A program made the translations under genes and the position numbers. Of a stretch of DNA of 5,294 nt, positions 1-5,261 are shown in pieces. Under the pieces are notes generated by a model. The model was not told where the DNA came from. It saw nothing but the letters and a program-made list of their open reading frames with translations, and searched no databases. The first letter of the stretch is position 1. Each line of letters starts with the position of its first letter. Source of the DNA: Pseudomonadota bacterium (GTDB lineage Bacteria > Pseudomonadota > Gammaproteobacteria > Burkholderiales > Gallionellaceae); assembly GCA_021781695.1 (NCBI GenBank), contig JAJXWG010000138.1, positions 1-5,294 on the forward strand. The letters run 5' to 3'.

Positions 1-360
1 TTCGCGATGTTCCTGACCGTGACTGCGGCCCACGCTGTGGGTCGAGCGCTGGCCCAGCTCCTGTTCCAGCGGAGAAATAAATGCCTCGAACAGATCCATA
101 AAAAGCGCGTCGGCGCTGCGCAACTTCTTGCTGATCTCTTCTTTCATCAGCGTCATGAAGACCAGCGGGCGCACGCCATCCTGCCTCCTGATTTCGTCTA
201 TGCGCAAAAGGCAGGCATCGGCCTTTTCCAGGCTGTCCGTGAAAGGGAAGCGCACAGGGCGCAATTCGATGCCCGAAAATTGCGAGAGCAGGCCATTGCC
301 CAGCGTCTCCGCGGTGATCCCTGTTCCATCCGAAATGAATATGACTGTTCGTCTGTTCAT
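1..360 (-). CDS. ppsR: PpsR, phosphoenolpyruvate synthase regulatory kinase/phosphorylase (N-terminal part)
   Basis: PpsR (DUF299 family) is a cytosolic bifunctional enzyme. It inactivates PEP synthase by ADP-dependent threonine phosphorylation and reactivates it by phosphate-dependent dephosphorylation, so it controls the pyruvate-to-PEP step of gluconeogenesis. Only the first 120 of roughly 270 residues are in the window; the gene runs off the left edge. The family signature SDGTGITAETLG is at residues 10-21, and the conserved stretch FEAFISPLEQELG at 91-103 is followed by SVGRSHG at 109-115. The P-loop region of the family lies beyond the edge and cannot be checked. The start at 358-360 is supported by an AGGAG Shine-Dalgarno at 365-369, four bases upstream. 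The gene is divergent from dbpA. In many proteobacteria ppsR is divergent from ppsA, but no ppsA is seen here. Identification is firm from the motifs. Confidence 0.95.
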   Translation of the reverse strand, partial: MNRRTVIFISDGTGITAETLGNGLLSQFSGIELRPVRFPFTDSLEKADACLLRIDEIRRQDGVRPLVFMTLMKEEISKKLRSADALFMDLFEAFISPLEQELGQRSTHSVGRSHGQEHRE

Positions 361-376
361 GGCACTCCTCTGATCC

Positions 377-406
377 ATTATACGGGTGCGCATTGCTGCA
401 TGGTAA
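377..406 (-). promoter_or_regulatory. candidate sigma70-type promoter of ppsR
   Basis: Read on the minus strand, a perfect TATAAT -10 element lies at 377-382 and a TTACCA box (4 of 6 to TTGACA) at 401-406, with an 18-bp spacer. Transcription would start near 370, giving a leader of only about 10 bases that would begin inside the Shine-Dalgarno sequence. The -10 match is seen directly; promoter function is inferred. The short leader is a reason for caution. Confidence 0.4.
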
Positions 407-460
407 GGAATGATCTAAAAATTTACCGGCAAACCGCGCCGCAAGCTGGGATAATTGCGC

Positions 461-1864
461 ATGAACGAGACTAACCCAAATCCCCGCAACTCGCACGCAT
501 TCAGCGAGCTTCCGCTTTCACCCGGCATGCAGGCTACCCTGCAACAGCTGGGTTATCACACCATGACGCCGATACAGGCAGCCAGCCTGCCGATCACGCT
601 TGCGGGTCATGACCTGATTGCGCAGGCCAAGACCGGCAGCGGCAAGACAGCAGCCTTCGCGCTGCCCCTGCTGACCCGCCTGAATCCCAGGCGCTTTGCC
701 GTGCAGGCCATGGTGCTGTGCCCCACGCGCGAGCTGGCTGATCAGGTGACGCAGGAGATCAGACGCCTGGCAAGGTCAAGCGACAACATCAAGATCATCA
801 CGCTGTGCGGCGGGTCAACCATGCGGCCGCAGATCGCAAGCCTGGAGCACGGCGCGCACATCGTCGTCGGCACGCCGGGGCGCATCATGGACCATCTGGA
901 GCGCGGCACGCTGAATCTTGAGGCGCTGAACGCGCTGGTGTTCGACGAGGCGGACCGCATGCTGGACATGGGCTTTGTTGACGACATCGCATTTATCGCC
1001 AAACACTGTCCGCCTGATCGCCAGACGCTGCTGTTCTCGGCAACCTTCCCTGACGGCATCGCGAAACTAGCGCGCAAGTTTCAGCACAACCCCAAGGAAG
1101 TAAAACTCACCGAACAACACGAAAGCGGCAAGATACGCCAGCGCTACTATGAAGTTAACAATGAAAATCGTCTGGCTGCCGTCGCAACGTTGCTCAGGCA
1201 CTATCGCCCGGTCAGCACGCTGGCTTTTTGCAACACCAAACAGCAATGCCGCGCCTTGCTGGAAGTGCTGCATGCTGAAGGCATCCAGGCGCTGACATTG
1301 AACGGCGACATGGAACAGCGCGAACGCGATCAGGTGCTGATCCAGTTTGCCAATCGCAGCTGCTCCGTGCTGGTGGCAACCGATGTTGCCGCGCGCGGTC
1401 TGGATATTGCGCAGCTCGAAGCAGTCATCAATGTCGATGTCACGCCCGACCCCGAGGTGCACATCCACCGCATCGGGCGCACGGGCCGCGCCGATGAGGA
1501 TGGCTGGGCGCTGAACCTTTGCGGGCCGAGCGACCGGCATCGTGTAGTCAGCATCGCAAAAGCAACGGGTACCGTGCCCGAGTGGCATGAACTGGGCGAA
1601 CTGAAAATCATGGATGAATCACCGCTGGTGCCTCCCATGGTGACGCTGCAGATACTGGGGGGCCGCAAGGAAAAGATTCGTCCGGGTGACGTTCTGGGCG
1701 CGCTCACAGGAGATGCAGGTTTCACAAGAGAGCAGATAGGCAAGATTACCGTGACGGATTTTTCGACCTATGTGGCCGTCACACAGGACATCGCTCGCGA
1801 GGCTGTGCGCCGTTTGTCTGCCGGCAAGGTCAAGGGCAAGACCGTGAAGGTGCGGGCGCTATAA
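461..1864 (+). CDS. dbpA: DbpA, ATP-dependent DEAD-box RNA helicase acting on 23S rRNA
   Basis: DbpA is a cytosolic helicase that remodels the 23S rRNA peptidyl-transferase region around hairpin 92 during large-subunit assembly. Counting from ATG 461 (467 residues), the helicase motifs are all present: Q motif MTPIQ at 35-39, motif I AKTGSGKT at 56-63, Ia PTRELA at 88-93, Ib TPGR at 138-141, II DEAD at 162-165, III SAT at 193-195, V ATDVAARGLDI at 306-316 and VI HRIGRTGR at 336-343. The last 75 or so residues, from VTLQILGGRKEKIRPGD onward, match the DbpA RNA-binding domain that separates DbpA from other DEAD-box helicases. A TTG at 455, two codons upstream in frame, is an alternative start. 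ATG 461 is preferred because the only weak SD-like sequence (GGGA, 448-451) is nine bases from it but three from the TTG. The gene appears intact and monocistronic. Confidence 0.95.
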   Translation: MNETNPNPRNSHAFSELPLSPGMQATLQQLGYHTMTPIQAASLPITLAGHDLIAQAKTGSGKTAAFALPLLTRLNPRRFAVQAMVLCPTRELADQVTQEIRRLARSSDNIKIITLCGGSTMRPQIASLEHGAHIVVGTPGRIMDHLERGTLNLEALNALVFDEADRMLDMGFVDDIAFIAKHCPPDRQTLLFSATFPDGIAKLARKFQHNPKEVKLTEQHESGKIRQRYYEVNNENRLAAVATLLRHYRPVSTLAFCNTKQQCRALLEVLHAEGIQALTLNGDMEQRERDQVLIQFANRSCSVLVATDVAARGLDIAQLEAVINVDVTPDPEVHIHRIGRTGRADEDGWALNLCGPSDRHRVVSIAKATGTVPEWHELGELKIMDESPLVPPMVTLQILGGRKEKIRPGDVLGALTGDAGFTREQIGKITVTDFSTYVAVTQDIAREAVRRLSAGKVKGKTVKVRAL

Positions 1865-1975
1865 ATTTTGGCCGGTGCCGACCGCCATAGTGGGCTACAG
1901 CTACGCAACAATCGGGCCAATGTCCAGTGACCCTCATATACTGTGCTTGCTTCGGATCAGACGTTGCCATTCATA

Positions 1976-2012
1976 CTTGAATCCGCGGAATATTTTCATT
2001 CAATAGTTCAAG
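1976..2012. repeat. AT-rich inverted repeat between convergent genes
   Basis: CTTGAA at 1976-1981 is complementary to TTCAAG at 2007-2012. An overlapping alternative pairing joins TTGAAT (1977-1982) to ATTCAA (1998-2003). The interval contains a CCGCGG palindrome. It sits at the end of the 143-bp gap between the convergent dbpA and zinc-finger genes and includes the latter's stop codon, so a bidirectional 3'-end role is possible. The stems are only six base pairs, the loops are long, and there is no T tract, so I do not call it an intrinsic terminator. The rest of the gap (1865-1975) shows nothing I can name. Confidence 0.25.
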
Positions 2013-2208
2013 CCGCCAGCGGATGTTGTTCAATGGACCGGATGAGGTCCTGCACAGCATCAACTTCCGCAGCTTCGAAATAGGATTCGCCGCATTGTGA
2101 GCACACCCATGCAGGCACCCTGTCCAATGTCAGGTGGCAGCCATTACGGTCAATATGCAAAGGCGTTTTTCCCTTTTTCATTTCACCCTGGCAATACAGG
2201 CATTTCAT
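2008..2208 (-). CDS. YgiT/MqsA-type zinc-finger protein, putative antitoxin of a DUF4258 pair
   Basis: This is a 66-residue protein with two zinc-binding pairs, CLYC at residues 3-6 and CSQC at 36-39, separated by a basic and beta-prone stretch. The layout matches the YgiT-type zinc finger, the N-terminal domain of the MqsA antitoxin. The C-terminal helix-turn-helix DNA-binding domain of full-length MqsA (about 130 residues) is absent. The C-terminal third (FEAAEVDAVQDLIRSIEQ) is probably helical. The start is well supported by GAGGAG at 2215-2220, six bases upstream, and by a four-base ATGA overlap with the restored frame of the upstream DUF4258 gene. Short proteins of this type commonly lie directly downstream of DUF4258 genes and are annotated as putative antitoxins. 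I infer that role from the pairing; binding to the partner is not shown by the sequence. Confidence 0.82.
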   Translation of the reverse strand: MKCLYCQGEMKKGKTPLHIDRNGCHLTLDRVPAWVCSQCGESYFEAAEVDAVQDLIRSIEQHPLAA

Positions 2209-2527
2209 GTTGCTCTCCTCGTCTTGAAATTATCGATCCATTCTTGTTCTTCGGGAATATAGGCGGTGATGATCGCCAGATAATCTTCCTTATGTGCGCA
2301 GACAACATGGATCGAGCGGCTTTGCTCCCCAGAGCCCAGCATCAGGCAGCTATGGCCTCTTCCGGGTAATTTTCAATGATCTCGCCAAACTCAATCACTC
2401 GGCGAATTTCTCCTGTGGTGATCATGCGCTCTGGCCTGCTCATCTGACGAAGCGCATGCGGCAGAAAAAGGCACCTCTTTGATGCTGCTTCACGAATACG
2501 ACTGAGCAGGTCGCAATGTATATCCAT
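2205..2527 (-). pseudogene. DUF4258 protein, putative RelE-fold toxin, disrupted by a one-base frameshift
   Basis: The first frame starts at ATG 2525-2527, reads 57 family-like residues (LFLPHALRQMSRPERM, then GEIIENYPEE), and stops prematurely at 2342-2344. The adjacent frame continues immediately with GHSCLMLGSG, IHVVCAHK, AIITAYIPEEQEWI and KTRR, the expected C-terminal half of a DUF4258 domain. The frames meet near 2356-2359, where the coding strand reads GAAGAGGCC. One extra G (GAAGAGGGCC) would give YPEEGHSC and a continuous 107-residue protein. The restored stop (2205-2207) overlaps the zinc-finger start as ATGA, which supports this being the ancestral frame. DUF4258 is related to RelE/BECR-fold proteins and is usually proposed as the toxin of a pair. 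An in-frame TAG lies four codons upstream of the ATG and no Shine-Dalgarno is visible. A sequencing error is the main alternative to true inactivation; the site is not a typical programmed slippery heptamer. Confidence 0.85.
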
Positions 2528-2533
2528 CTGTGC

Positions 2534-2565
2534 AGACTACAACAGGCCAGTTGATATTTCAATAT
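2534..2565 (-). promoter_or_regulatory. candidate promoter with overlapping palindrome for the DUF4258/zinc-finger pair
   Basis: On the minus strand TTGAAA (2557-2562, five of six to the -35 consensus) is followed after 17 bp by TAGTCT (2534-2539, three of six to the -10 consensus). Only six bases separate the -10 box from the ATG at 2525-2527, so transcription would begin at or near the start codon and the mRNA would be leaderless. This agrees with the missing Shine-Dalgarno. A 12-bp palindrome, ATATT-TC-AATAT (2554-2565), overlaps the -35 box and would be a suitable autoregulatory operator. The short zinc-finger partner has no obvious DNA-binding domain, so what would bind there is unclear. 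Confidence 0.35.
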
Positions 2566-2596
2566 GCCTGCGCGTCCTCTTCAGGATGGCAAATAA

Positions 2597-3130
2597 TTAC
2601 AGTACACCGACAACCGGCCACAGTGGCTCACCACTCGCACCGAGATAAGTCAGGTAAGCGCGCAGTTCGAATTCCAGCTGGTGATATTCAGGCTCCATGT
2701 GCAGACACAATTGATAGAAGGCTTTGTTGTGCTCCTGCTCCCTGAAATGCGCAAGCTCATGCACTGCGATCATGCGCAGAAATTCCGGTGGCATTTGTTT
2801 GAATATGGGGGCGACACGAATTTCACGGCTTGCCTTGAGCTTCATGCCCTGAACCCGCGAAATACCGGTGTGCATGCCCAGCGCCTGCTTCATGACCTGC
2901 AGGCTGCCGTCATAGGCCACCTTGCTCAATGGCGCTGCATTGCGCAGGAAGTCCTGCTTGATCTGGTTCACAAAATCATAAAGCGCCCTGTCGGTGCGGA
3001 CAGCGTGAGCCGCCGGATATTTCTGCAGCAACCTCTTTGCAAACTGTCCCTGCTCGATCAGTTCGTGCAATTCCTGCACCAGCGCTTCTGGGTAGCCTGC
3101 AAGATAATTCGTCTGTGGTCTGGGGCGCAT
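2597..3130 (-). CDS. YgjP-like (DUF45) zinc metallopeptidase
   Basis: This is a 177-residue soluble protein with no signal peptide or membrane segment. A zinc-protease motif HELAH is at residues 124-128, followed by H134 in EQEHNKAFY. This HExxH-x5-H arrangement, with the downstream (N/D)H..F pattern, is typical of the DUF45/YgjP family of M48-like metallopeptidases. H124, H128 and H134 would bind zinc and E125 would be catalytic. The tail VVGVL is short and neutral. The start is supported by AAGGA at 3138-3142, seven bases upstream. The physiological substrate of the family is not established, so I give no gene symbol. It is 69 bp upstream of the DUF4258 pseudogene on the same strand and divergent from the hydrogenase operon. 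The sequence shows no functional link to either neighbour. Confidence 0.8.
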   Translation of the reverse strand: MRPRPQTNYLAGYPEALVQELHELIEQGQFAKRLLQKYPAAHAVRTDRALYDFVNQIKQDFLRNAAPLSKVAYDGSLQVMKQALGMHTGISRVQGMKLKASREIRVAPIFKQMPPEFLRMIAVHELAHFREQEHNKAFYQLCLHMEPEYHQLEFELRAYLTYLGASGEPLWPVVGVL

Positions 3131-3149
3131 TCGGTTTTCCTTAATGCAG

Positions 3150-3155
3150 ATTATC
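3150..3155 (-). promoter_or_regulatory. candidate -10 element of the metallopeptidase gene
   Basis: GATAAT on the minus strand (five of six to TATAAT) lies 19 bases upstream of the ATG at 3128-3130 and just upstream of the AAGGA ribosome-binding site. It would place the transcript start near 3143. No good -35 box is visible; the best is CTGGCG with an 18-bp spacer, three of six. Function is inferred from position only. Confidence 0.3.
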
Positions 3156-3184
3156 GATCTTTGCGGAGCACTGCGCCAGGCCGG

Positions 3185-3207
3185 CAGGATTACTCGACAG
3201 GATTACT
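3185..3207. repeat. tandem direct repeat CAGGATTACT in the hydrogenase promoter region
   Basis: The ten-base sequence CAGGATTACT occurs at 3185-3194 and again at 3198-3207, a 13-bp period separated by CGA. It ends three bases before the candidate -35 box of the hydrogenase operon and lies in the intergenic region shared with the divergent metallopeptidase gene. This is a suitable location for an activator or repressor site, but no known regulator is recognised. Confidence 0.5.
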
Positions 3208-3210
3208 ACG

Positions 3211-3239
3211 TTGCAATTTACAATTTGCAGTGCTAGTCT
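3211..3239 (+). promoter_or_regulatory. candidate sigma70-type promoter of the hydrogenase operon
   Basis: TTGCAA (3211-3216, four of six) and TAGTCT (3234-3239, three of six) are spaced by 17 bp, with an extended -10 TGC at 3231-3233. Transcription would start near 3246, giving a leader of about 34 bases before ATG 3280. An inverted repeat TGCAA-N8-TTGCA (3212-3216 and 3225-3229) lies within the promoter and could be an operator. I saw no convincing sigma54 (GG-N10-GC) element, which drives some hup operons. Function is inferred. Confidence 0.4.
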
Positions 3240-3279
3240 GAACAAACCCGCGCTCAGCGCCGTTCAGATCGGGCAAGCC

Positions 3280-3759
3280 ATGGCTGACCATGCTAAAACA
3301 TTGGTATTGGGTATAGGCAATGTTCTGTTGCAGGATGAGGGCGCGGGCGTCCATGCGATAAGGCTGCTTGCCGATTTCACTGCACAACGCGAAGATATCG
3401 AGTTGATGGACGGCGGCACGCTAAGCTTCACACTCGCCTGCTCAATCGAGGATACAGACAAGCTGATCGTCATCGATGCTGCAAACTACGACGGGCAGCC
3501 CGGCACCACCAAGGTTTTCGAGGGCGGGCAGATGGATGACTTCATCGGCAGCAACCGCAGGCTCAGCGTGCACGAAGTCGGACTGATCGATCTTTTCGCC
3601 ATCGCACATCTCGCAGGCAGGCTGCCAAAACGCCGCGCTCTCATCGGAATACAGCCGCAGACCATCGCATGGGGAGACACTCCCTCGCTGCCCGTTGCAG
3701 GCGCAATCAGACTCGCCTGCGATCAGGCGTTAAGGCTGATCGAGGATTGGCAGTCATGA
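3280..3759 (+). CDS. hupD: [NiFe]-hydrogenase maturation endopeptidase, HupD/HyaD family
   Basis: This cytosolic protease removes the C-terminal peptide of the hydrogenase large subunit once the Ni-Fe site is filled, allowing its association with the small subunit. The 159-residue product has the usual family length. It begins with the family pattern TLVLGIGNVLLQDEG (residues 7-21). The three expected nickel-sensing ligands are present: E20 (in QDEG), D66 (in VIDA) and H98 (in SVHEVGL), matching the Glu/Asp/His trio described for HybD. The reading frame is open upstream to a TTG at 3211, but ATG 3280 is chosen because the family N-terminus starts just before the GIGN motif and 3211 falls in the likely promoter. 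No strong Shine-Dalgarno is visible (GGGC at 3271-3274 is weak). Its stop overlaps the next start as ATGA. It is the first gene of the operon. Confidence 0.92.
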   Translation: MADHAKTLVLGIGNVLLQDEGAGVHAIRLLADFTAQREDIELMDGGTLSFTLACSIEDTDKLIVIDAANYDGQPGTTKVFEGGQMDDFIGSNRRLSVHEVGLIDLFAIAHLAGRLPKRRALIGIQPQTIAWGDTPSLPVAGAIRLACDQALRLIEDWQS

Positions 3760-4169
3760 GTACCCAATCTATCCCCATCCATGCCCAAACTGAAGAAGCG
3801 CATTCAGTCGGAAATATCCGCGCGCTGCTAGCCGAGATTGAAACGCTTCTGGAAAGCCTCGTAAGCTCAGGCAGGGCAGGCATGATAGACCTGAACAGTT
3901 TGCCGCTTGCACCAGGCGAATACGAAAAGTTGCGGCAGACGCTGGGTCAGGGCGAAGTATCGGCGCGCATCGACGCGATTGGGCCTAGCGAGATCATCGA
4001 GACGCATTACCCCGGCGTATGGTGGGTGACCCACTACAACGTGGAAGGCGACATCGTGGCGGACATGCTGGAAATCGCCACGGTTCCTGAAATCATCAAA
4101 AGCCAGCCGGAAGACCTGCGCGCAGGTCTTGCAAGGTTGAGAACACGACTCAGCGAGGTGGCCGAATGA
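3756..4169 (+). CDS. short HupH/HyaF-like hydrogenase expression protein (HupH_C domain only)
   Basis: This 137-residue protein matches the C-terminal domain of the HupH/HyaF family of hydrogenase assembly factors. Recognisable stretches are MIDLNSLPLAPGEYEKL (residues 43-59), LGQGEVSARIDAIGPSEI (63-80), THYPGVWWVTHYN (83-95) and PEDLRAGLARLRTRL (118-132). Full-length HupH/HyaF proteins are about 280 residues; the N-terminal half is missing and replaced by about 40 residues with a predicted helix. HupH-type proteins are linked to small-subunit or Fe-S cluster maturation, and the same role is inferred here. The start at 3756 fits GAGGA at 3742-3746, nine bases upstream, and an ATGA overlap with hupD. 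The frame is open further upstream into hupD, but that is overlap with coding sequence. The stop overlaps the small-subunit start as ATGA, implying translational coupling. Confidence 0.85.
   Translation: MSTQSIPIHAQTEEAHSVGNIRALLAEIETLLESLVSSGRAGMIDLNSLPLAPGEYEKLRQTLGQGEVSARIDAIGPSEIIETHYPGVWWVTHYNVEGDIVADMLEIATVPEIIKSQPEDLRAGLARLRTRLSEVAE
4111..4130. repeat. perfect 20-bp palindrome inside the HupH-like gene
   Basis: AAGACCTGCG (4111-4120) is immediately followed by its exact reverse complement (4121-4130). In mRNA this could fold as an 8-bp stem AAGACCTG/CAGGTCTT with a CGCG loop. It ends 35 bases before the small-subunit start codon at 4166 and encodes the conserved EDLRAGL stretch, so part of the symmetry may come from coding constraint. 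It could affect coupling or mRNA stability, but no role is shown. Confidence 0.7.
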
Positions 4170-5248
4170 AAGATCATGAAACCTTAGGTGAACGCCTGGC
4201 AGAACAGGGCATCAGCCGCCGCGCGTTTTTAAAATTCTGTACAGCGCTTGCCTCGCTGATGGCGCTGCCGCCGGAAAGGGCTGCTGCGATGGCCAACGCA
4301 CTCGCCAGATCGCAGCGTCCCTCGGTGATCTGGCTGTCGTTCCAGGAATGCACAGGCTGCACCGAATCGCTCACCCGTTCCTATACGCCCACGCTGGAGA
4401 GCCTGATTTTCGACATGATTTCTCTCGACTATCACCACACTCTGCAGGCAGCATCGGGGTTCGCCGCAGAAAAGTCGCGCGAGGATGCGATGAAGAATTT
4501 CTATGGCAAATACCTGTTGGTGGTTGACGGTTCGATCCCGATAAATGGCGGCGGCGTCTATTCCACCATCGCCGGGCGCACCAACCTCGATCTTTTGCAG
4601 GAAACAGCCAAAGGGGCTGCGGCGATCATCGCGGTCGGCACCTGTTCCTCGTTCGGCGGCATCCCCAATGCAAGGCCCAATCCGACAGGGGCTGTGGCGG
4701 TGTCCGACATTGTCAGGGACAAACCCATCGTCAACATCTCAGGCTGCCCGCCCATCCCCGCGGTGATTACCGGCGTGCTCGCGCACTACCTCACGTTCGG
4801 CACGCTGCCCGATCTGGACGACCTTAACCGTCCACGCTCATATTATGGCACCACCATACACGACCGATGTTACCGCCGTCCCTTTTATGACCAGGGGAAG
4901 TTTGCAAAAACCTTTGACGACGAGGGCGCACGCAATGGCTGGTGCCTGTTCGAGTTGGGCTGCAAGGGGCCGACCACCCACAACGCCTGTGCCACGACCA
5001 AATGGAACGGCGGTACCAGTTTTCCCATCGAGTCGGGGCACGGCTGCCTGGGCTGCTCGGAACCGCACTTCTGGGATGCGGGCGGCTTCTACACGCCCCT
5101 GTCAGCGCCCGTCGTGAATATCGAGGCCGCAACGCTTGGCGCAGCAATCGCAGGCGCAGGCGTGGCGGTGGCGATGAGTTCCCTTGATCGGAACAAGATC
5201 CGCCGTGCACAGCAGGCGCATGAAAAACTTACGGTCAAGGAGTTGTGA
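4166..5248 (+). CDS. hupS: [NiFe]-hydrogenase small subunit, Tat-exported, group 1 uptake type
   Basis: The small subunit carries the Fe-S relay that passes electrons from the Ni-Fe site of the large subunit to a membrane acceptor. The 360-residue precursor has a twin-arginine signal with SRRAFLK at residues 17-23, and possible cleavage after an Ala-x-Ala near residue 47, so the enzyme acts on the periplasmic side. Expected ligands are present: proximal [4Fe-4S] C62, C65, C160 and C194; distal H232, C235, C260 and C266; medial [3Fe-4S] C275, C294 and C297. The proximal motif is CTGC with GTCSSFGG, so the two extra cysteines of O2-tolerant membrane hydrogenases are absent. A glycine/alanine-rich hydrophobic stretch (about 320-337) and a basic tail may form a C-terminal membrane anchor. 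GAGGT at 4155-4159 supports the start. The subgroup (1c-like, 1e-like or other) cannot be settled without the following genes. Confidence 0.96.
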   Translation: MKDHETLGERLAEQGISRRAFLKFCTALASLMALPPERAAAMANALARSQRPSVIWLSFQECTGCTESLTRSYTPTLESLIFDMISLDYHHTLQAASGFAAEKSREDAMKNFYGKYLLVVDGSIPINGGGVYSTIAGRTNLDLLQETAKGAAAIIAVGTCSSFGGIPNARPNPTGAVAVSDIVRDKPIVNISGCPPIPAVITGVLAHYLTFGTLPDLDDLNRPRSYYGTTIHDRCYRRPFYDQGKFAKTFDDEGARNGWCLFELGCKGPTTHNACATTKWNGGTSFPIESGHGCLGCSEPHFWDAGGFYTPLSAPVVNIEAATLGAAIAGAGVAVAMSSLDRNKIRRAQQAHEKLTVKEL

Positions 5249-5261
5249 AGGAGCAGAGCAC

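Noticed and set aside
29..41. Small hairpin CCCAC-GCT-GTGGG
   Set aside because: A five-base stem inside the ppsR coding sequence, within what is expected by chance.
393..421. Promoter for dbpA: TTGCTG and TAAAAA
   Set aside because: The boxes match only three and four of six bases, so this is too weak to annotate in an AT-rich patch.
7..474. A plus-strand open frame across the ppsR region
   Set aside because: The minus strand encodes unmistakable PpsR motifs here, and the plus-strand frame also overlaps the dbpA start.
1067..1588. A 173-codon minus-strand open frame inside dbpA
   Set aside because: It lies wholly opposite conserved helicase motifs III to VI and has no family resemblance; it is a shadow of a GC-rich gene.
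2551..2565. FNR-like site starting TTGAT
   Set aside because: The second half does not match ATCAA at the required spacing; only one half-site is present.
2681..3241. A 186-codon plus-strand open frame opposite the metallopeptidase gene
   Set aside because: It is antisense to a gene with a clear HExxH motif and a good ribosome-binding site. Its translation shows no recognisable domain.
3211..3279. TTG start giving a 23-residue extension of the hydrogenase endopeptidase
   Set aside because: The extension is not family-like, has no ribosome-binding site, and overlaps the probable promoter; ATG 3280 fits the family N-terminus.
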